A stretch of 64,000 bases of DNA from Dehalobacterium formicoaceticum (GCF_002224645.1 NZ_CP022121.1:2815001-2879000); one strand, 5' to 3'; positions 9,816 to 19,021 are shown, counted from the stretch's first letter. Program-made: numbers and translations. Notes: a model not told the origin generated them from the letters alone.

Positions 9816-10394
9816 TTATTTACGAGAAACATAAAGATTATTTTCAATGTAGTATCTTAATTTTAAATCGGCACCTTGAGCAAGGCCGATCCGGGTGGTT
9901 TCAATAATGCTGAAGGGATCGTTCAAATGCCCGTCAAAAAAACGTACGGGGCCATTTACGGCACTGGTGCCGTTAATGGATTTGGTAATGCCCAAGGCTT
10001 GAACCAGCTTGGCCGGCCCGCTGCAAAGGTCTTTCCGTGCTTCTTTTTTACGGTTTTGTTTCATGATGTTGATCCCGGATATGGGTTCCAAAGCGCGAAT
10101 CAAAACTGCTGAGGGGATTTCATCATGATCTGTAGTCACATTATAACAAAAATGCACACCATAAATTTGGTAAACATACGAATACCCTGCAGGGCCGAAC
10201 ATCACACTGTTTCTTTTCGTTTTTCCCCGGAAGGAGTGGCTGCCAGGATCCTGCCGGCCTAAATAGGCTTCTGTTTCCACCACAATCCCGGATACCTTGG
10301 TACCCTGCACCTCTGTTTCCAGAACCTTCCCTAATAAATCCTGGGCAACAAGGGTTGTCTCCCGATTAAAAAAATCCCTTTCCAGCACTCTCAA
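9816..10394 (-). CDS. mpg: DNA-3-methyladenine glycosylase (AAG/MPG family)
   Basis: 192 residues. Motifs of the alkyladenine DNA glycosylase fold: FFNRETTLVAQDLLGK at the N-terminus, VVETEAYLG with the catalytic Glu, the DPGSHSFRGKTKRN loop, MFGPAGYSYVYQIYG, and a C-terminal SGPAKL motif. It removes alkylated and deaminated purines in base-excision repair. The start is non-ATG: TTG at 10394 after AAGGGAG, or GTG at 10388. It follows zapA in the same direction beyond a hairpin, so it may be read through or have its own promoter. Confidence 0.93.
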   Translation of the reverse strand: MRVLERDFFNRETTLVAQDLLGKVLETEVQGTKVSGIVVETEAYLGRQDPGSHSFRGKTKRNSVMFGPAGYSYVYQIYGVHFCYNVTTDHDEIPSAVLIRALEPISGINIMKQNRKKEARKDLCSGPAKLVQALGITKSINGTSAVNGPVRFFDGHLNDPFSIIETTRIGLAQGADLKLRYYIENNLYVSRK

Positions 10395-10428
10395 AGCAAA
10401 TTAAGTCTCCCTTAGCTCATTATTAAAG

Positions 10429-10450
10429 AAGCGCAACAAAAGTTGCGCTT
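10429..10450 (-). terminator. Hairpin after zapA
   Basis: A perfect 9-bp stem AAGCGCAAC / GTTGCGCTT with a 4-nt loop begins at the stop codon of zapA. Only a weak T-rich tail (TTTAATAAT) follows on the minus strand, so termination may be partial, leaving mpg transcribed by read-through. Confidence 0.6.
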
Positions 10451-10724
10451 ACCCAATTTTGTGTATTTTATCCAGAACTCTCAACTCTTCTACGATTTTT
10501 TCATAATCATCTTTTAGTTTTTGATACTCATCTGCAATTTGCAAAGAAACCAATACGGCAATCTTAGTCGGCCCATAAATAGGATTATTTTTATACACCT
10601 GATCCATCTTATCGGATACAAAATTGCCTACCTTCTTCAAATATTCTGGAGAATCTGTACCTTTCAAAACATATTCCTGACCCAAGATATCAATTCTCAG
10701 CTTGGATCTTTCCTTTAATGCCAA
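10449..10724 (-). CDS. zapA: Cell division protein ZapA
   Basis: 91 residues, the usual ZapA length. The N-terminal part (RIDILGQEYVLKGTDSPEYLKKVG) is the ZapA head, followed by a long helix suited to coiled-coil dimerisation. ZapA binds FtsZ and bundles protofilaments at the Z ring. The start is TTG at 10724 with GAGAGGTG 8 nt upstream. It lies downstream of pheT, a conserved pheST-zapA order in Firmicutes, with an 18-nt GC-rich inverted repeat (10756-10775) between them. Confidence 0.93.
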   Translation of the reverse strand: MALKERSKLRIDILGQEYVLKGTDSPEYLKKVGNFVSDKMDQVYKNNPIYGPTKIAVLVSLQIADEYQKLKDDYEKIVEELRVLDKIHKIG

Positions 10725-10755
10725 AGTATTTCACCTCTCACTACATGGTTAATCC

Positions 10756-10775
10756 GAAAACGCGCCGCGCGTTTC
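10756..10775. repeat. GC-rich inverted repeat between pheT and zapA
   Basis: GAAAACGCGCCGCGCGTTTC is a near-perfect palindrome in the 104-nt gap between pheT and zapA, far richer in GC than its surroundings. On either strand only a short T run follows, so it may be a weak terminator or a processing hairpin. Confidence 0.5.
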
Positions 10776-10828
10776 TCGAGCTCATAAAAAATATATATTC
10801 GCCACGGTTCCCCAGTAATCCTTCTTTC

Positions 10829-13243
10829 TTAACGTAATTCGACATCAAATTTGTTTAATAATTCATTTTGAATTTTTTGGAAGACTGGAGAAATTTCATC
10901 ATCGGTTAATGTTTTTTCCTTGGATTGAAAGGTGAGCGCATATGCTAAGCTTTTAAACCCTTCCGGAATCTGACTTCCTTTGTAAAGATCAAATAAGGTG
11001 ATTCCAGTTAATAGTGTACCCCCATTTTGCCGAATTATTTCTTCAATCAATTGAGCAGGAATTTCCTCCTTGACCAAAAGAGCCATATCCCGGTCGATGG
11101 CAGGATATTTTGGCACTGCCTGATAACACAATGTATTTTTACCCAAATGCATAATCTCTTCCACATAGACCTGAAAGATATATGATCTGCTTTCAAGATG
11201 ATAGTTTTCCTGGACAGCAGGATGAATTTCACCGATGAAGCCTACATAGGTATCACCAATATAAATATTACCGGAGCGTCCCGGATGTAAGAATACCGGC
11301 AGTGATTCACCCTTTAGGGACCAATTCTCAATGCCAAAACGGGCGAAAAGTCCGTCTAAAACACCTTTGAGATAATAAAAATCCAAATTTTGGGGCGATC
11401 GGCTCCAGCCCTGACTCAGCTTACCCGAGATCACGCCTCCTAACATCATTGGTTCTTGAGGTAATTTTTCATTTCCCGGGATGAATATTTTGCCCCATTC
11501 ATAAAAAGCAAAATTTAAGTTTCTTCGATTGGTGTTGCGGGATGCAGTTTCTAACAACCCCGGTATTAACGTAGTACGCATCACACTTTGCGCATCGCTG
11601 ATCGGATTCATGATGACCACCCCATTTCTTAAAGAGGAATCATCCGGTATCATCATGCGATCATAATCCCTGGGGCTGATAAAACTATAAGTGATTACTT
11701 CCATAAAACCGGCTCCGGTGAGATAATTCTTTACTTGATCCTCAAAATTTTGGAATTCTGTTTTCTTTCCTTCTGTCATCCTGCCGGCAGGTAAGGTCAA
11801 GGGTATTTTTTCATAGCCATGAAGGCGGGCCACTTCTTCAATCAGATCTACTTCCCGGGTGATATCTTGTCGGTAAGAAGGTATGATTACTCTAATCTCA
11901 CTGCCAGCCATCTCCCAAGAAAATTTCAGGTCATCAATGATCGCCAGAATTTCTTCTTGGCGTAAAGCAGTTCCTAATAGTTCATTAACTTTCTGAACAC
12001 GCAGGGTCAATACCGTTTCTTCCGGCAAATTCCCTCGGACATCAAGCACTCCTTGAACGACTTCCCCCTCCGCCAGTTCCGCCATCAATTGGGCGGCCCG
12101 TTGGACAGCTATGATCGTGGAATAGACATCCAGCCCTTTCTCAAAGCGCAAAGAGGACTCCGATCTGAGACCCAAATCCTTAGAGGTGTGACGAATCGCG
12201 GCGGGATCAAACCGAGCTGATTCAATTAAGATATGATGGGTTTGCTCCGTTACTTCCGTGTTTAATCCCCCCATCACTCCTGCCACGGCTACCGGCTTTT
12301 TCTCATCACAGATGAGAAGATTCTCCCGGTTGAAGATCCTTTCCTGACCGTCCAGGGTAAACATTTTTTCTCCTTCATGGGCGCGGCGCACGATGATTTT
12401 ATGACCGGATAAGGTATCGTAATCAAAAGTATGTAAGGGCTGTCCCGTTTCCAGCATCACGTAGTTGGAAATGTCCACCACATTATTAATGGACCGGATA
12501 CCGGCAGCGCGCAAATAATGCTGCATCCAAGGAGGGGATGGCTTTAACTTCACGTTTTTCACCAGGCGGGCGGCATAACGATTGCACAAATCCGGATCTA
12601 AAACTTCTACAGAAGCCAGATCCTCAATATTTTCCTTCCCTTCTGCCAAGTTGATTTCCGGCAAACGCACCGGTTTCTTTAAAATCGTGCCAATTTCCCG
12701 GGCGATATTGATGACACTTAGACAATCTGAGCGATTAGGCGTTAAACTTAATTCCAAAACTGCATCATCCAAGTTAAGCCATGAGACAATATCTTCCCCA
12801 ATGGGGCTTTCCGGACTTAAAATCATAATGCCGTCTTTTGATTCAGGGGATACCAGCGTCTCATCCAGATTTAATTCCCCGGCGGAGCATAACATGCCGA
12901 AGGAATCCAAGCCTCTGAGCTTTGCTTTTTTCATTTTGATGCCGCCAGGCAAAACCGCCCCCACAGGTGCAACCGGTATCCGTTGACCTTCCTGAACGTT
13001 GGTTGCTCCGGTGATAATCTGAACCGTTTCCTGACCTAAATTCACCTGGCAAATTACCAACTTATCTGCTTCCGGATGGGGTATAATTTTTAAAATCTCA
13101 CCGATCACCACCCCTTTGATCTCTTGACCGAAACAAGTGATATGCTCAACCTCGATACCTGCCATGGTGAGGGCATTTCCTAAATCTTCCGGGCTTAAAT
13201 CAATATCTACATATTCTTGCAGCCATTTATATGATACTTTCAT
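10829..13243 (-). CDS. pheT: Phenylalanine--tRNA ligase beta subunit
   Basis: 804 residues from MKVSYKWLQEYVDI. Order of domains: N-terminal part with an EMAP-type tRNA-binding OB domain (about 40-150), B3/B4 editing domain (about 210-390), B5 domain (about 400-475), a catalytically inactive class II core, and the C-terminal ferredoxin-fold anticodon-binding domain (about 710-804). It forms an alpha2-beta2 enzyme with PheS and edits mischarged Tyr-tRNA(Phe). An in-frame start 75 nt further upstream exists, but GGAGGATTATTA directly precedes the ATG at 13243. It follows pheS after a 13-nt gap under the same T-box. Confidence 0.97.
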   Translation of the reverse strand: MKVSYKWLQEYVDIDLSPEDLGNALTMAGIEVEHITCFGQEIKGVVIGEILKIIPHPEADKLVICQVNLGQETVQIITGATNVQEGQRIPVAPVGAVLPGGIKMKKAKLRGLDSFGMLCSAGELNLDETLVSPESKDGIMILSPESPIGEDIVSWLNLDDAVLELSLTPNRSDCLSVINIAREIGTILKKPVRLPEINLAEGKENIEDLASVEVLDPDLCNRYAARLVKNVKLKPSPPWMQHYLRAAGIRSINNVVDISNYVMLETGQPLHTFDYDTLSGHKIIVRRAHEGEKMFTLDGQERIFNRENLLICDEKKPVAVAGVMGGLNTEVTEQTHHILIESARFDPAAIRHTSKDLGLRSESSLRFEKGLDVYSTIIAVQRAAQLMAELAEGEVVQGVLDVRGNLPEETVLTLRVQKVNELLGTALRQEEILAIIDDLKFSWEMAGSEIRVIIPSYRQDITREVDLIEEVARLHGYEKIPLTLPAGRMTEGKKTEFQNFEDQVKNYLTGAGFMEVITYSFISPRDYDRMMIPDDSSLRNGVVIMNPISDAQSVMRTTLIPGLLETASRNTNRRNLNFAFYEWGKIFIPGNEKLPQEPMMLGGVISGKLSQGWSRSPQNLDFYYLKGVLDGLFARFGIENWSLKGESLPVFLHPGRSGNIYIGDTYVGFIGEIHPAVQENYHLESRSYIFQVYVEEIMHLGKNTLCYQAVPKYPAIDRDMALLVKEEIPAQLIEEIIRQNGGTLLTGITLFDLYKGSQIPEGFKSLAYALTFQSKEKTLTDDEISPVFQKIQNELLNKFDVELR

Positions 13244-13256
13244 TAATAATCCTCCT

Positions 13257-14279
13257 CTAAAACTGAGCCAAGAATCGTTGGTCATTATCGAATAAAAGAC
13301 GTAAATCATCAATGCCATACTTAAGCATAGCCACTCTTTCTACCCCCATACCAAAAGCAAAGCCATTTACCTTTTCCGGGTCATAGCCGGACATTTCCAG
13401 TACCCGAGGATGTACCATCCCGGAACCCAAAATTTCCAGCCAACCTGTATGGGAACAAACCCGGCATCCCTTACCTCCGCACATCATACAGGAGATATCT
13501 ACCTCAGCACTGGGCTCAGTGAAAGGAAAATAACTAGGTCTGAGACGGATTTCTTTGTCTGCCCCAAACATCTGGCGGGCAAAAGTAAGTAAAGTGCCTT
13601 TCAAATCTGCCATGGATAAGTTCTCGTCAATGACCAACCCTTCCACCTGATGAAACATAGGAGAATGAGTGGCATCATCATCCCTGCGGTATACCTTCCC
13701 GGGACAAATAATCTTGATCGGATATTGGGGTACCATTTTTTCCATGGTGCGTGCCTGTACCGGGGAAGTATGAGTACGCAGCAGGATCTCACTGGTAATA
13801 TAAAAAGAGTCCTGCATATCCCGGGCGGGATGATCCGGCGGTAAATTTAAAGCTTCAAAATTATAATAATCCAATTCGATCTCCGGGCCTTCGGCAATGG
13901 AGTATCCCATGCCCAAAAATATTTCTTTGAAACGATCGATCACCAAGGTAATAGGGTGTTTTCTTCCCATTAAAATCTTTTGTCCGGGAAGGGTGATATC
14001 AATAGCTTCTTCCTTTAAAGCGGCTTCCCGTTCCTCTTCTCTTAATACTTTGCTTCGCTTTTCGATGAGTGTTTCAATGGCAGCTCTTACTTCATTGGCC
14101 ACCTGACCTACTTGCGGGCGTTCTTCCGCTGAGAGGCTGCCCATCCCTCTTAAAACAGCAGTAATTTCTCCTTTTTTGCCTAAGTATTTTACCTTGAAAG
14201 ATACCAGTTCTTGAACTGTTTTTATATGATTTAATTCTGCCAATGCCTGTTCTTTAATAATATTTAATTTCGCTAGCAT
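13257..14279 (-). CDS. pheS: Phenylalanine--tRNA ligase alpha subunit
   Basis: 340 residues. An N-terminal coiled-coil arm (about 1-85) is followed by the class II catalytic core: the GPEIE region, [19 protein letters not shown] (motif 2) and [14 protein letters not shown] (motif 3, about 305-318). [13 protein letters not shown] cysteine cluster near residue 270, usual in Firmicute PheS, is present. It charges tRNA(Phe) with PheT. ATG start preceded by AAGGGGGAAAGGC. Expression should be controlled by the T-box leader immediately upstream. Confidence 0.97.
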   Translation of the reverse strand: MLAKLNIIKEQALAELNHIKTVQELVSFKVKYLGKKGEITAVLRGMGSLSAEERPQVGQVANEVRAAIETLIEKRSKVLREEEREAALKEEAIDITLPGQKILMGRKHPITLVIDRFKEIFLGMGYSIAEGPEIELDYYNFEALNLPPDHPARDMQDSFYITSEILLRTHTSPVQARTMEKMVPQYPIKIICPGKVYRRDDDATHSPMFHQVEGLVIDENLSMADLKGTLLTFARQMFGADKEIRLRPSYFPFTEPSAEVDISCMMCGGKGCRVCSHTGWLEILGSGMVHPRVLEMSGYDPEKVNGFAFGMGVERVAMLKYGIDDLRLLFDNDQRFLAQF

Positions 14280-14304
14280 GCCTTTCCCCCTTACTGGTTT
14301 TCAT

Positions 14305-14590
14305 AAATAAATAAAGAAACAAAAAAACCCCTCACCCCACCAAGGGGCGAAAGGTAACTTCCGCGGTACCACCCTAATTCCTGTTCTTCATACTTTCATA
14401 CCTGAATTATGCAAATACTTCTGCCTGATAACGGACTGCATCCGGCAACTCCTACTGATCTTAAAAAAGATTTTCCGAGCGCTGTTCATGGGGGAACTTC
14501 AACCCTGCTTCTTCCATGCTGCTTCCAGTCAAAGGCAACAATTCCCTGGGAAAGAACTTGAGGTCTAAAAACCCAATCATCACACTTGCT
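14305..14590 (-). promoter_or_regulatory. T-box leader of pheST
   Basis: On the minus strand the T-box sequence AGGGTGGTACCGCGG lies at 14375-14361, followed by a CCCCT / AGGGG terminator stem and a run of seven T ending near 14320. Upstream, CCGTTATC and a hairpin-rich region of about 200 nt fit the rest of a T-box RNA. Uncharged tRNA pairing its 3' end with the T-box would favour the antiterminator and allow pheST transcription. Phe specificity is inferred from the genes; I could not fix the specifier codon by eye. Confidence 0.93.
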
Positions 14591-14604
14591 TATGATTGCT
14601 TATC

Positions 14605-14697
14605 CTATTGTAAACTTAATTTTCGATAAATCATATAGGCGGTAATGGAACCTGTTTGTTCAAATAATTTCCAAAGAAACTCGGCGGGTAAAAACAT
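14605..14697 (-). CDS. yqzL: YqzL-like microprotein
   Basis: A 30-residue ORF: MFLPAEFLWKLFEQTG followed by SITAYMIYRKLSLQ. The pattern F-WK-F--TG-I-AY--Y is that of the YqzL family, small Firmicute proteins of unknown function. The ATG at 14697 has AAAGGG 11 nt upstream; an in-frame GTG at 14706 is possible. It lies between the RNA methyltransferase gene and the pheST T-box, all in the same direction. Its shortness means automated callers may skip it. Assignment rests on motif recall. Confidence 0.6.
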   Translation of the reverse strand: MFLPAEFLWKLFEQTGSITAYMIYRKLSLQ

Positions 14698-14756
14698 AAC
14701 TCCCACTACCCTTTCTGTCAATTATTCTAAGTGATTCAAGTATATCATACTATAGG

Positions 14757-15587
14757 TTAATTGACAAGAATGGGCTTTTCTTGCCGGCGACGCATATGAT
14801 CAAACAAGAGTATTCCTGCTGCCACCGCCACATTGAGAGACTCAGCCTTACCCAACAAAGGAATACGTACAATCTCATCGGCATGATCCAGGAAAAAATC
14901 TCTCGGTCCATTAGCTTCATTCCCCAGCACCCAAACCACCGGTCCCTGAGTTTCAGTTTGATAATAGAGTTTTTCACCCTTGGCATCTGCAACCAAGACT
15001 TTAATCTCATTTTTTTTAAAATAGCTCAGGAATTTTTCATTGCTTTCTGGAGAAATTACGGGAATCTGAAAAATAGTGCCCATGCTGGCTCGAATTACCT
15101 TCGGGTTAAACAAATCAACAGTTCCCTTCGTTAAAAGGACTCCTGCTGCACCGGCCGCACAAGCAGTTCGGATCATAGTTCCCAGATTTCCCGGATCCTG
15201 GACACCATCAATAAGTAAAAGCATGCTATTTTCTTTCAGTATAAGACAGGACAGGTCACGCTGCATGAATTCACTTACGGCGAAAATTCCCTGAGGATTT
15301 TCTGTATCAGATAATTCTCTGAAAAGTTTCTCCTCCACCCAAAAGACATCAACACCTTTTTGGTCAAAGGTTTTCAAAAGCTGCTGTCCCCTTTGAGAAG
15401 CAGCAAGTTTATCGCTATATAAAGCAAATCGAATTTTGATCTCCGCCATAATAGCTTCTTCCACTAAGCGGACGCCCTCCACCACAAAGAGTTGCTCCTT
15501 TTCCCGGGATTTTCGATTCAGCAAGGACTTGGCTAATTTGATGTGGTGATTGCTTTTTGATGAAATTTCCTTTGCCATTTCTTTCAT
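14757..15587 (-). CDS. TrmH/SpoU-family RNA 2'-O-methyltransferase
   Basis: 276 residues. An N-terminal L7Ae-like substrate-binding domain (HIKLAKSLLNRKSREKE...FVVEGVRLVEEA) is followed by the SPOUT knot with its three motifs: DGVQDPGNLGTMIRTA (about 125-140), VLGNEANGP (about 220) and IPLLGKAESLNVAVAAG (about 244). It should transfer a methyl group from SAM to a ribose 2'-OH in rRNA or tRNA; nearest in type to YsgA/RlmB relatives, so the target is uncertain. It lies downstream of rplT, beyond a terminator, and in many Firmicutes this gene neighbours the infC-pheST region. Confidence 0.9.
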   Translation of the reverse strand: MKEMAKEISSKSNHHIKLAKSLLNRKSREKEQLFVVEGVRLVEEAIMAEIKIRFALYSDKLAASQRGQQLLKTFDQKGVDVFWVEEKLFRELSDTENPQGIFAVSEFMQRDLSCLILKENSMLLLIDGVQDPGNLGTMIRTACAAGAAGVLLTKGTVDLFNPKVIRASMGTIFQIPVISPESNEKFLSYFKKNEIKVLVADAKGEKLYYQTETQGPVVWVLGNEANGPRDFFLDHADEIVRIPLLGKAESLNVAVAAGILLFDHMRRRQEKPILVN

Positions 15588-15614
15588 CTTGTCTTCCGCT
15601 CCAATTTCAAAAGG

Positions 15615-15643
15615 AAAAGCTGAGAAGTACTCTCAGCTTTTTT
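15615..15643 (-). terminator. Terminator of the infC-rpmI-rplT operon
   Basis: Minus strand stem AAAAGCTGAGA / TCTCAGCTTTT with a 5-nt loop, 8 nt after the rplT stop. Strong symmetric hairpin; only a short T run follows on the minus strand. Confidence 0.85.
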
Positions 15644-15650
15644 GCTTCCC

Positions 15651-16007
15651 TTATTTGAGATTTTGTTTTGCTACAGCAACAAACTCTTGGAAGGCAGCCT
15701 GATCATGTACTGCTACTTCAGCAAGCATTTTTCTATTCACCTGAACACCCGCATTCTTTAGACCATTCATCATGCGGCTATAAGAGATGCCATTCATTCT
15801 GGCAGCGGCATTGATTCTGGTAATCCATAGTTTTCTAAAATCGCCCTTTTTCTTTCTCCGGTGAGCAAAGGAATAGGCCATGGATTTCAATACCTGGGCA
15901 TTGGCTACTCGATAAAGTTTTGATCTGGAACCCCTGTAACCTTTGGCTAATTTAAGGATTTTTTTATGTCGTTGGTGCTTGGTGACACCACGTTTTACTC
16001 TTGGCAT
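15651..16007 (-). CDS. rplT: 50S ribosomal protein L20
   Basis: 118 residues, standard length. It begins [19 protein letters not shown] and has the basic N-terminal extension and the globular C-terminal part typical of L20. It binds 23S rRNA early in assembly and, in Firmicutes, represses its own operon through the leader upstream of infC. Third gene of infC-rpmI-rplT. Confidence 0.98.
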   Translation of the reverse strand: MPRVKRGVTKHQRHKKILKLAKGYRGSRSKLYRVANAQVLKSMAYSFAHRRKKKGDFRKLWITRINAAARMNGISYSRMMNGLKNAGVQVNRKMLAEVAVHDQAAFQEFVAVAKQNLK

Positions 16008-16062
16008 GTTAGTTTACCCCTCTTTCTTTTCCCAAAAAATTAAATTATTTCAATAAACAATT

Positions 16063-16260
16063 TTACATATAAGGCAAAAGTTTACTTGTTCTTTTCATAT
16101 CTGCTGCGGACACTAAACCGCTTTGACGTAAGTTTCTTTTTCTTTTTCTGGTTTTCTTTTCTAAGATGTGACTTTTGTTTGCTTTGGAGCGTTTGATTTT
16201 TCCTGATCCGGTTACCGTAAATCTTTTTGCGGCGCCCCGATGTGTTTTCATTTTAGGCAT
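16063..16260 (-). CDS. rpmI: 50S ribosomal protein L35
   Basis: 65 residues, standard length. Begins [14 protein letters not shown] and is strongly basic throughout ([14 protein letters not shown]). Middle gene of the infC-rpmI-rplT operon, 12 nt after infC, with AAGGAGGA just before the ATG. Confidence 0.98.
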   Translation of the reverse strand: MPKMKTHRGAAKRFTVTGSGKIKRSKANKSHILEKKTRKRKRNLRQSGLVSAADMKRTSKLLPYM

Positions 16261-16272
16261 AAAAAATCCTCC

Positions 16273-16788
16273 TTAATTCTGCTTTGGTGTTAAAATCATT
16301 GTCATATTTTTACCTTCAAGCTTGGGCATTTTTTCAACTGTTGACCATTCTTGTAAAGTTTCCGCCATTTTTGTGCATAATTGTTTACCCAAATCCGGAT
16401 GGGTAACCTCCCTACCCCGGAACATAATGGTGACCTTCACCTTATCTCCGCTTTTGAGAAACTTTTCCGCATTTTTGGCTTTAGTCATAAAATCATGTTC
16501 CTCAATATTGGGACGCAACTTGACTTCTTTGATGGTTATAATCTTTTGGTTCTTCTTAGCTTCTTTTTCCCGTTTGCTTTGCTCAAAGCGATACTTACCA
16601 TAGTCCATTATTTTACAAACCGGGGGTCGAGCAGCGGGCGCAACCTCTACTAAATCCAATCCTTTTTCTGCAGCAATTTTTAAAGCTTGTTTGATAGGTA
16701 TGACGCCAAGTTGTTCTCCCTCCGCACCGACAAACCGCACTTCCGGAACACGAATTTCTTCGTTAATGCGTAAATCTTTACTAATAAT
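16273..16788 (-). CDS. infC: Translation initiation factor IF-3, ATT start
   Basis: 171 residues if read from ATT at 16788: M-I-S-K-D-L-R-I-N-E-E-I-R-V, matching the conserved IF-3 N-terminus. No ATG, GTG or TTG start gives that N-terminus; GGAGG lies 6 nt before the first ATT (9 nt before the second). An AUU start on infC is a known device by which IF-3, which rejects non-standard starts, limits its own synthesis. N- and C-terminal domains and the lysine-rich linker are complete. A start called at the GTG at 16740 would lose 16 residues. Confidence 0.95.
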   Translation of the reverse strand: MISKDLRINEEIRVPEVRFVGAEGEQLGVIPIKQALKIAAEKGLDLVEVAPAARPPVCKIMDYGKYRFEQSKREKEAKKNQKIITIKEVKLRPNIEEHDFMTKAKNAEKFLKSGDKVKVTIMFRGREVTHPDLGKQLCTKMAETLQEWSTVEKMPKLEGKNMTMILTPKQN

Positions 16789-16802
16789 ATTTCACCTCCA
16801 AA

Positions 16803-16939
16803 TAAAATAAAAATTGACGGGCAATAAGTTCACCCGCCAATCTAATTACCATTGGACAATTTTTTGTATAACCTTATGAGCGCCAGCTATAAGGTGAGAA
16901 GCGGATGACCTCTACTTAATTAAAATATTTAATTCGAAC
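16803..16939 (-). promoter_or_regulatory. Ribosomal protein L20 leader
   Basis: Between the promoter and infC the minus strand reads AGGTCATCCGCTTCTCACC, then ATAAGGT pairs and a terminator-like stem TTGGCGGGTGAA / TTGCCCGTCAA with TTTTTATTTT (16841-16804). This matches the Firmicute L20 leader, in which L20 binding promotes termination ahead of infC-rpmI-rplT. Recognised from the conserved core; a covariance search would settle it. Confidence 0.8.
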
Positions 16940-16945
16940 CACTGT

Positions 16946-16974
16946 ATCTTACCATTAATTCCTAAGATAGTCAA
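16946..16974 (-). promoter_or_regulatory. Promoter of infC-rpmI-rplT
   Basis: Minus strand: TTGACT (16974-16969), 17-nt spacer, TAAGAT (16951-16946). Transcription would start near 16939 and read through the L20 leader. Confidence 0.7.
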
Positions 16975-16994
16975 GAAAAATTTATCGCCATTTA

Positions 16995-18902
16995 TCAGTC
17001 AATTTTTTTTGTTTTAATTTCCTCAATCAACTGAGATGTGATTTCATGCACCGGCAAGGCACCAATCTCTTCGCCCCGCTTACGCACGGCAACAGTACCT
17101 TCTGCCATTTCTTTATCCCCTACCACAAACATATAAGGAATGCGTTGGTTCCGGGCTTCCCTGATTTTATAACCAATCTTTTCATTGCGACCATCCAATT
17201 CTGCTCTTATCCCTAAAGCTGACAATTGATTGGTCAGTTCCTCACCATAAGCAGCATGTTTATCGGTAATAGGTAAAACTTTCACTTGAACAGGGGCAAG
17301 CCATAAAGGGAAGGCTCCGGCAAAGTGTTCGATAAGAATCCCAATAAAGCGTTCAATACTGCCAAAAGCAACCCGATGAATCATCACCGGTCGATGCTTT
17401 TGTCCGTCTTCTCCAATATAGGTTAAATCAAATTTCTCCGGCATTTGAAAGTCTAATTGAATCGTTCCGCATTGCCAAGTACGTCCCAGGCTGTCCTGAA
17501 GATGAAAATCAATTTTAGGACCATAAAAAGCTCCATCACCTTCATTGACCTTAAAGGGTACATCTTTTTCGATTAAAGCCTGACGTAATGCTTCCGTAGC
17601 CTCTTCCCAAACTTCCGCAGAGCCCATGGAATTCTCCGGCCGTGTAGATAACTCAACGTGATAATTGAACCCAAAGAGACGATAAATTGAGTCAATCAAA
17701 TCATAGACATTTTTAATTTCGTCCTTAATTTGAGAAGGCAGCATGAAAATATGGGCATCATCCTGGGTAAAACAGCGCACCCGCATCAGTCCATGGAGGG
17801 CACCTGATAATTCATGACGATGCACCAAGCCTAACTCCCCGAAACGTAAGGGCAGTTCACGATAACTGTGCATTTTGCTTTTGTAAACCAGCATTCCGCC
17901 GGGACAATTCATCGGTTTGACGGCGAAATTTTGTTCATCAATCTTGGTAAAATACATGTTGTCCTGATAATGGTCCCAATGTCCCGATTGTTCCCATAAA
18001 TGTTGATTGAGGATCATGGGTGTTTTGATTTCCTGATAACCCCATTTCCCATGTTCTTCCCGCCAGAAATTCTCTAATTCATTGCGTAAGATCATGCCCT
18101 TGGGCAGAAAGAAAGGAAACCCCGGCCCTTCCTCCATGATTGTGAACAGCTCTAATTCTGCCCCTATTTTCCGGTGATCTCGTTTTTTTGCTTCTTCGAT
18201 TCGGAAGAGATAATCATCCAGCATGGATTTTTTGGGGAAGGAAGTACCATAAATGCGCTGGAGCATTTTATTTTTTTCATTACCCCGCCAATAAGCCCCG
18301 GCCAAACTGGTAAGTTTAAAGGCTTTAACCTTACCCGTATCTGTAATATGGGGACCGGCACATAAATCAACAAAATCTCCGTTGCGGTAGATACTGATCT
18401 CACTTTCTTCAGGTAAATCCCGGATCAGCTCTAGCTTGTAAGTTTCTCCTTTTTCATTAAATAAACTCAGAGCGTCTTCCCTGCTTAATATTTCTCGATG
18501 AAATTCATTGTCCTCTTTAACAATTTTTTTCATCTCTTCTTCAATCGCAGTAAGATCCTCCGGAGTAAAGGTATGGTCTGAATCAAAGTCATAATAAAAG
18601 CCATCTTGGATGGCAGGTCCGATCGCAAGTTTCGTTCCGGGAAAAAGGCGTTGCACTGCCTGAGCTAAAATATGGGATGAACTATGGCGGAAGGTATGCT
18701 GCCCATCTTCATCTTCAAAGGTCAGAGCTTCTAAAGTCACATCCTCATTAATGGGACCGGATAAGTCTGTTACTTTGCCGTTAACCTTAGCGGCTACGGC
18801 ATTTTTAGCCAATCCTTTGCTAATGGATTCCAATATTTGAAAAGCAGTGCTGTTTTCCGGAACGGTTTTTACTGCTCCATCTGGTAAGGTCACTGAAATC
18901 AT
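16995..18902 (-). CDS. thrS: Threonine--tRNA ligase
   Basis: 635 residues from the ATG at 18902 (GGAGGGG 5 nt upstream; a GTG 18 nt earlier includes the RBS and is unlikely). Order: TGS domain (1-60), the HSSSHILA editing/SAD domain (about 70-230), class II catalytic core with NCPGG, MRVRCFTQDDAHIF and the zinc ligands Cys and two His, and a C-terminal anticodon-binding domain (about 540-635). Full-length bacterial enzyme with intact editing domain. No T-box is visible upstream, unlike many Firmicute thrS genes; only a terminator-like hairpin 46 nt before the start. Confidence 0.97.
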   Translation of the reverse strand: MISVTLPDGAVKTVPENSTAFQILESISKGLAKNAVAAKVNGKVTDLSGPINEDVTLEALTFEDEDGQHTFRHSSSHILAQAVQRLFPGTKLAIGPAIQDGFYYDFDSDHTFTPEDLTAIEEEMKKIVKEDNEFHREILSREDALSLFNEKGETYKLELIRDLPEESEISIYRNGDFVDLCAGPHITDTGKVKAFKLTSLAGAYWRGNEKNKMLQRIYGTSFPKKSMLDDYLFRIEEAKKRDHRKIGAELELFTIMEEGPGFPFFLPKGMILRNELENFWREEHGKWGYQEIKTPMILNQHLWEQSGHWDHYQDNMYFTKIDEQNFAVKPMNCPGGMLVYKSKMHSYRELPLRFGELGLVHRHELSGALHGLMRVRCFTQDDAHIFMLPSQIKDEIKNVYDLIDSIYRLFGFNYHVELSTRPENSMGSAEVWEEATEALRQALIEKDVPFKVNEGDGAFYGPKIDFHLQDSLGRTWQCGTIQLDFQMPEKFDLTYIGEDGQKHRPVMIHRVAFGSIERFIGILIEHFAGAFPLWLAPVQVKVLPITDKHAAYGEELTNQLSALGIRAELDGRNEKIGYKIREARNQRIPYMFVVGDKEMAEGTVAVRKRGEEIGALPVHEITSQLIEEIKTKKID

Positions 18903-18936
18903 AATTTCCCCTCCTGTCACTTTCTAGCATAAAGTG

Positions 18937-18974
18937 CAAAAAATAAACCCTCTTGTCCATTTCGGACGAGAAGG
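18937..18974 (-). terminator. Terminator upstream of thrS
   Basis: Minus strand stem CCTTCTCGTCC / GGACAAGAGGG (one mismatch) followed by TTTATTTTTT. It ends the DUF445 transcript and, depending on where thrS starts, could act as an attenuator for thrS. Confidence 0.75.
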
Positions 18975-19021
18975 AGATTGTCTTATTTTACCGTTAATTA
19001 TAAATCCAAGGACCTGCATTG

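Noticed and set aside
18903-19021. T-box upstream of thrS
   Set aside because: No GGTGG-type T-box sequence; the only structure is a terminator-like hairpin.
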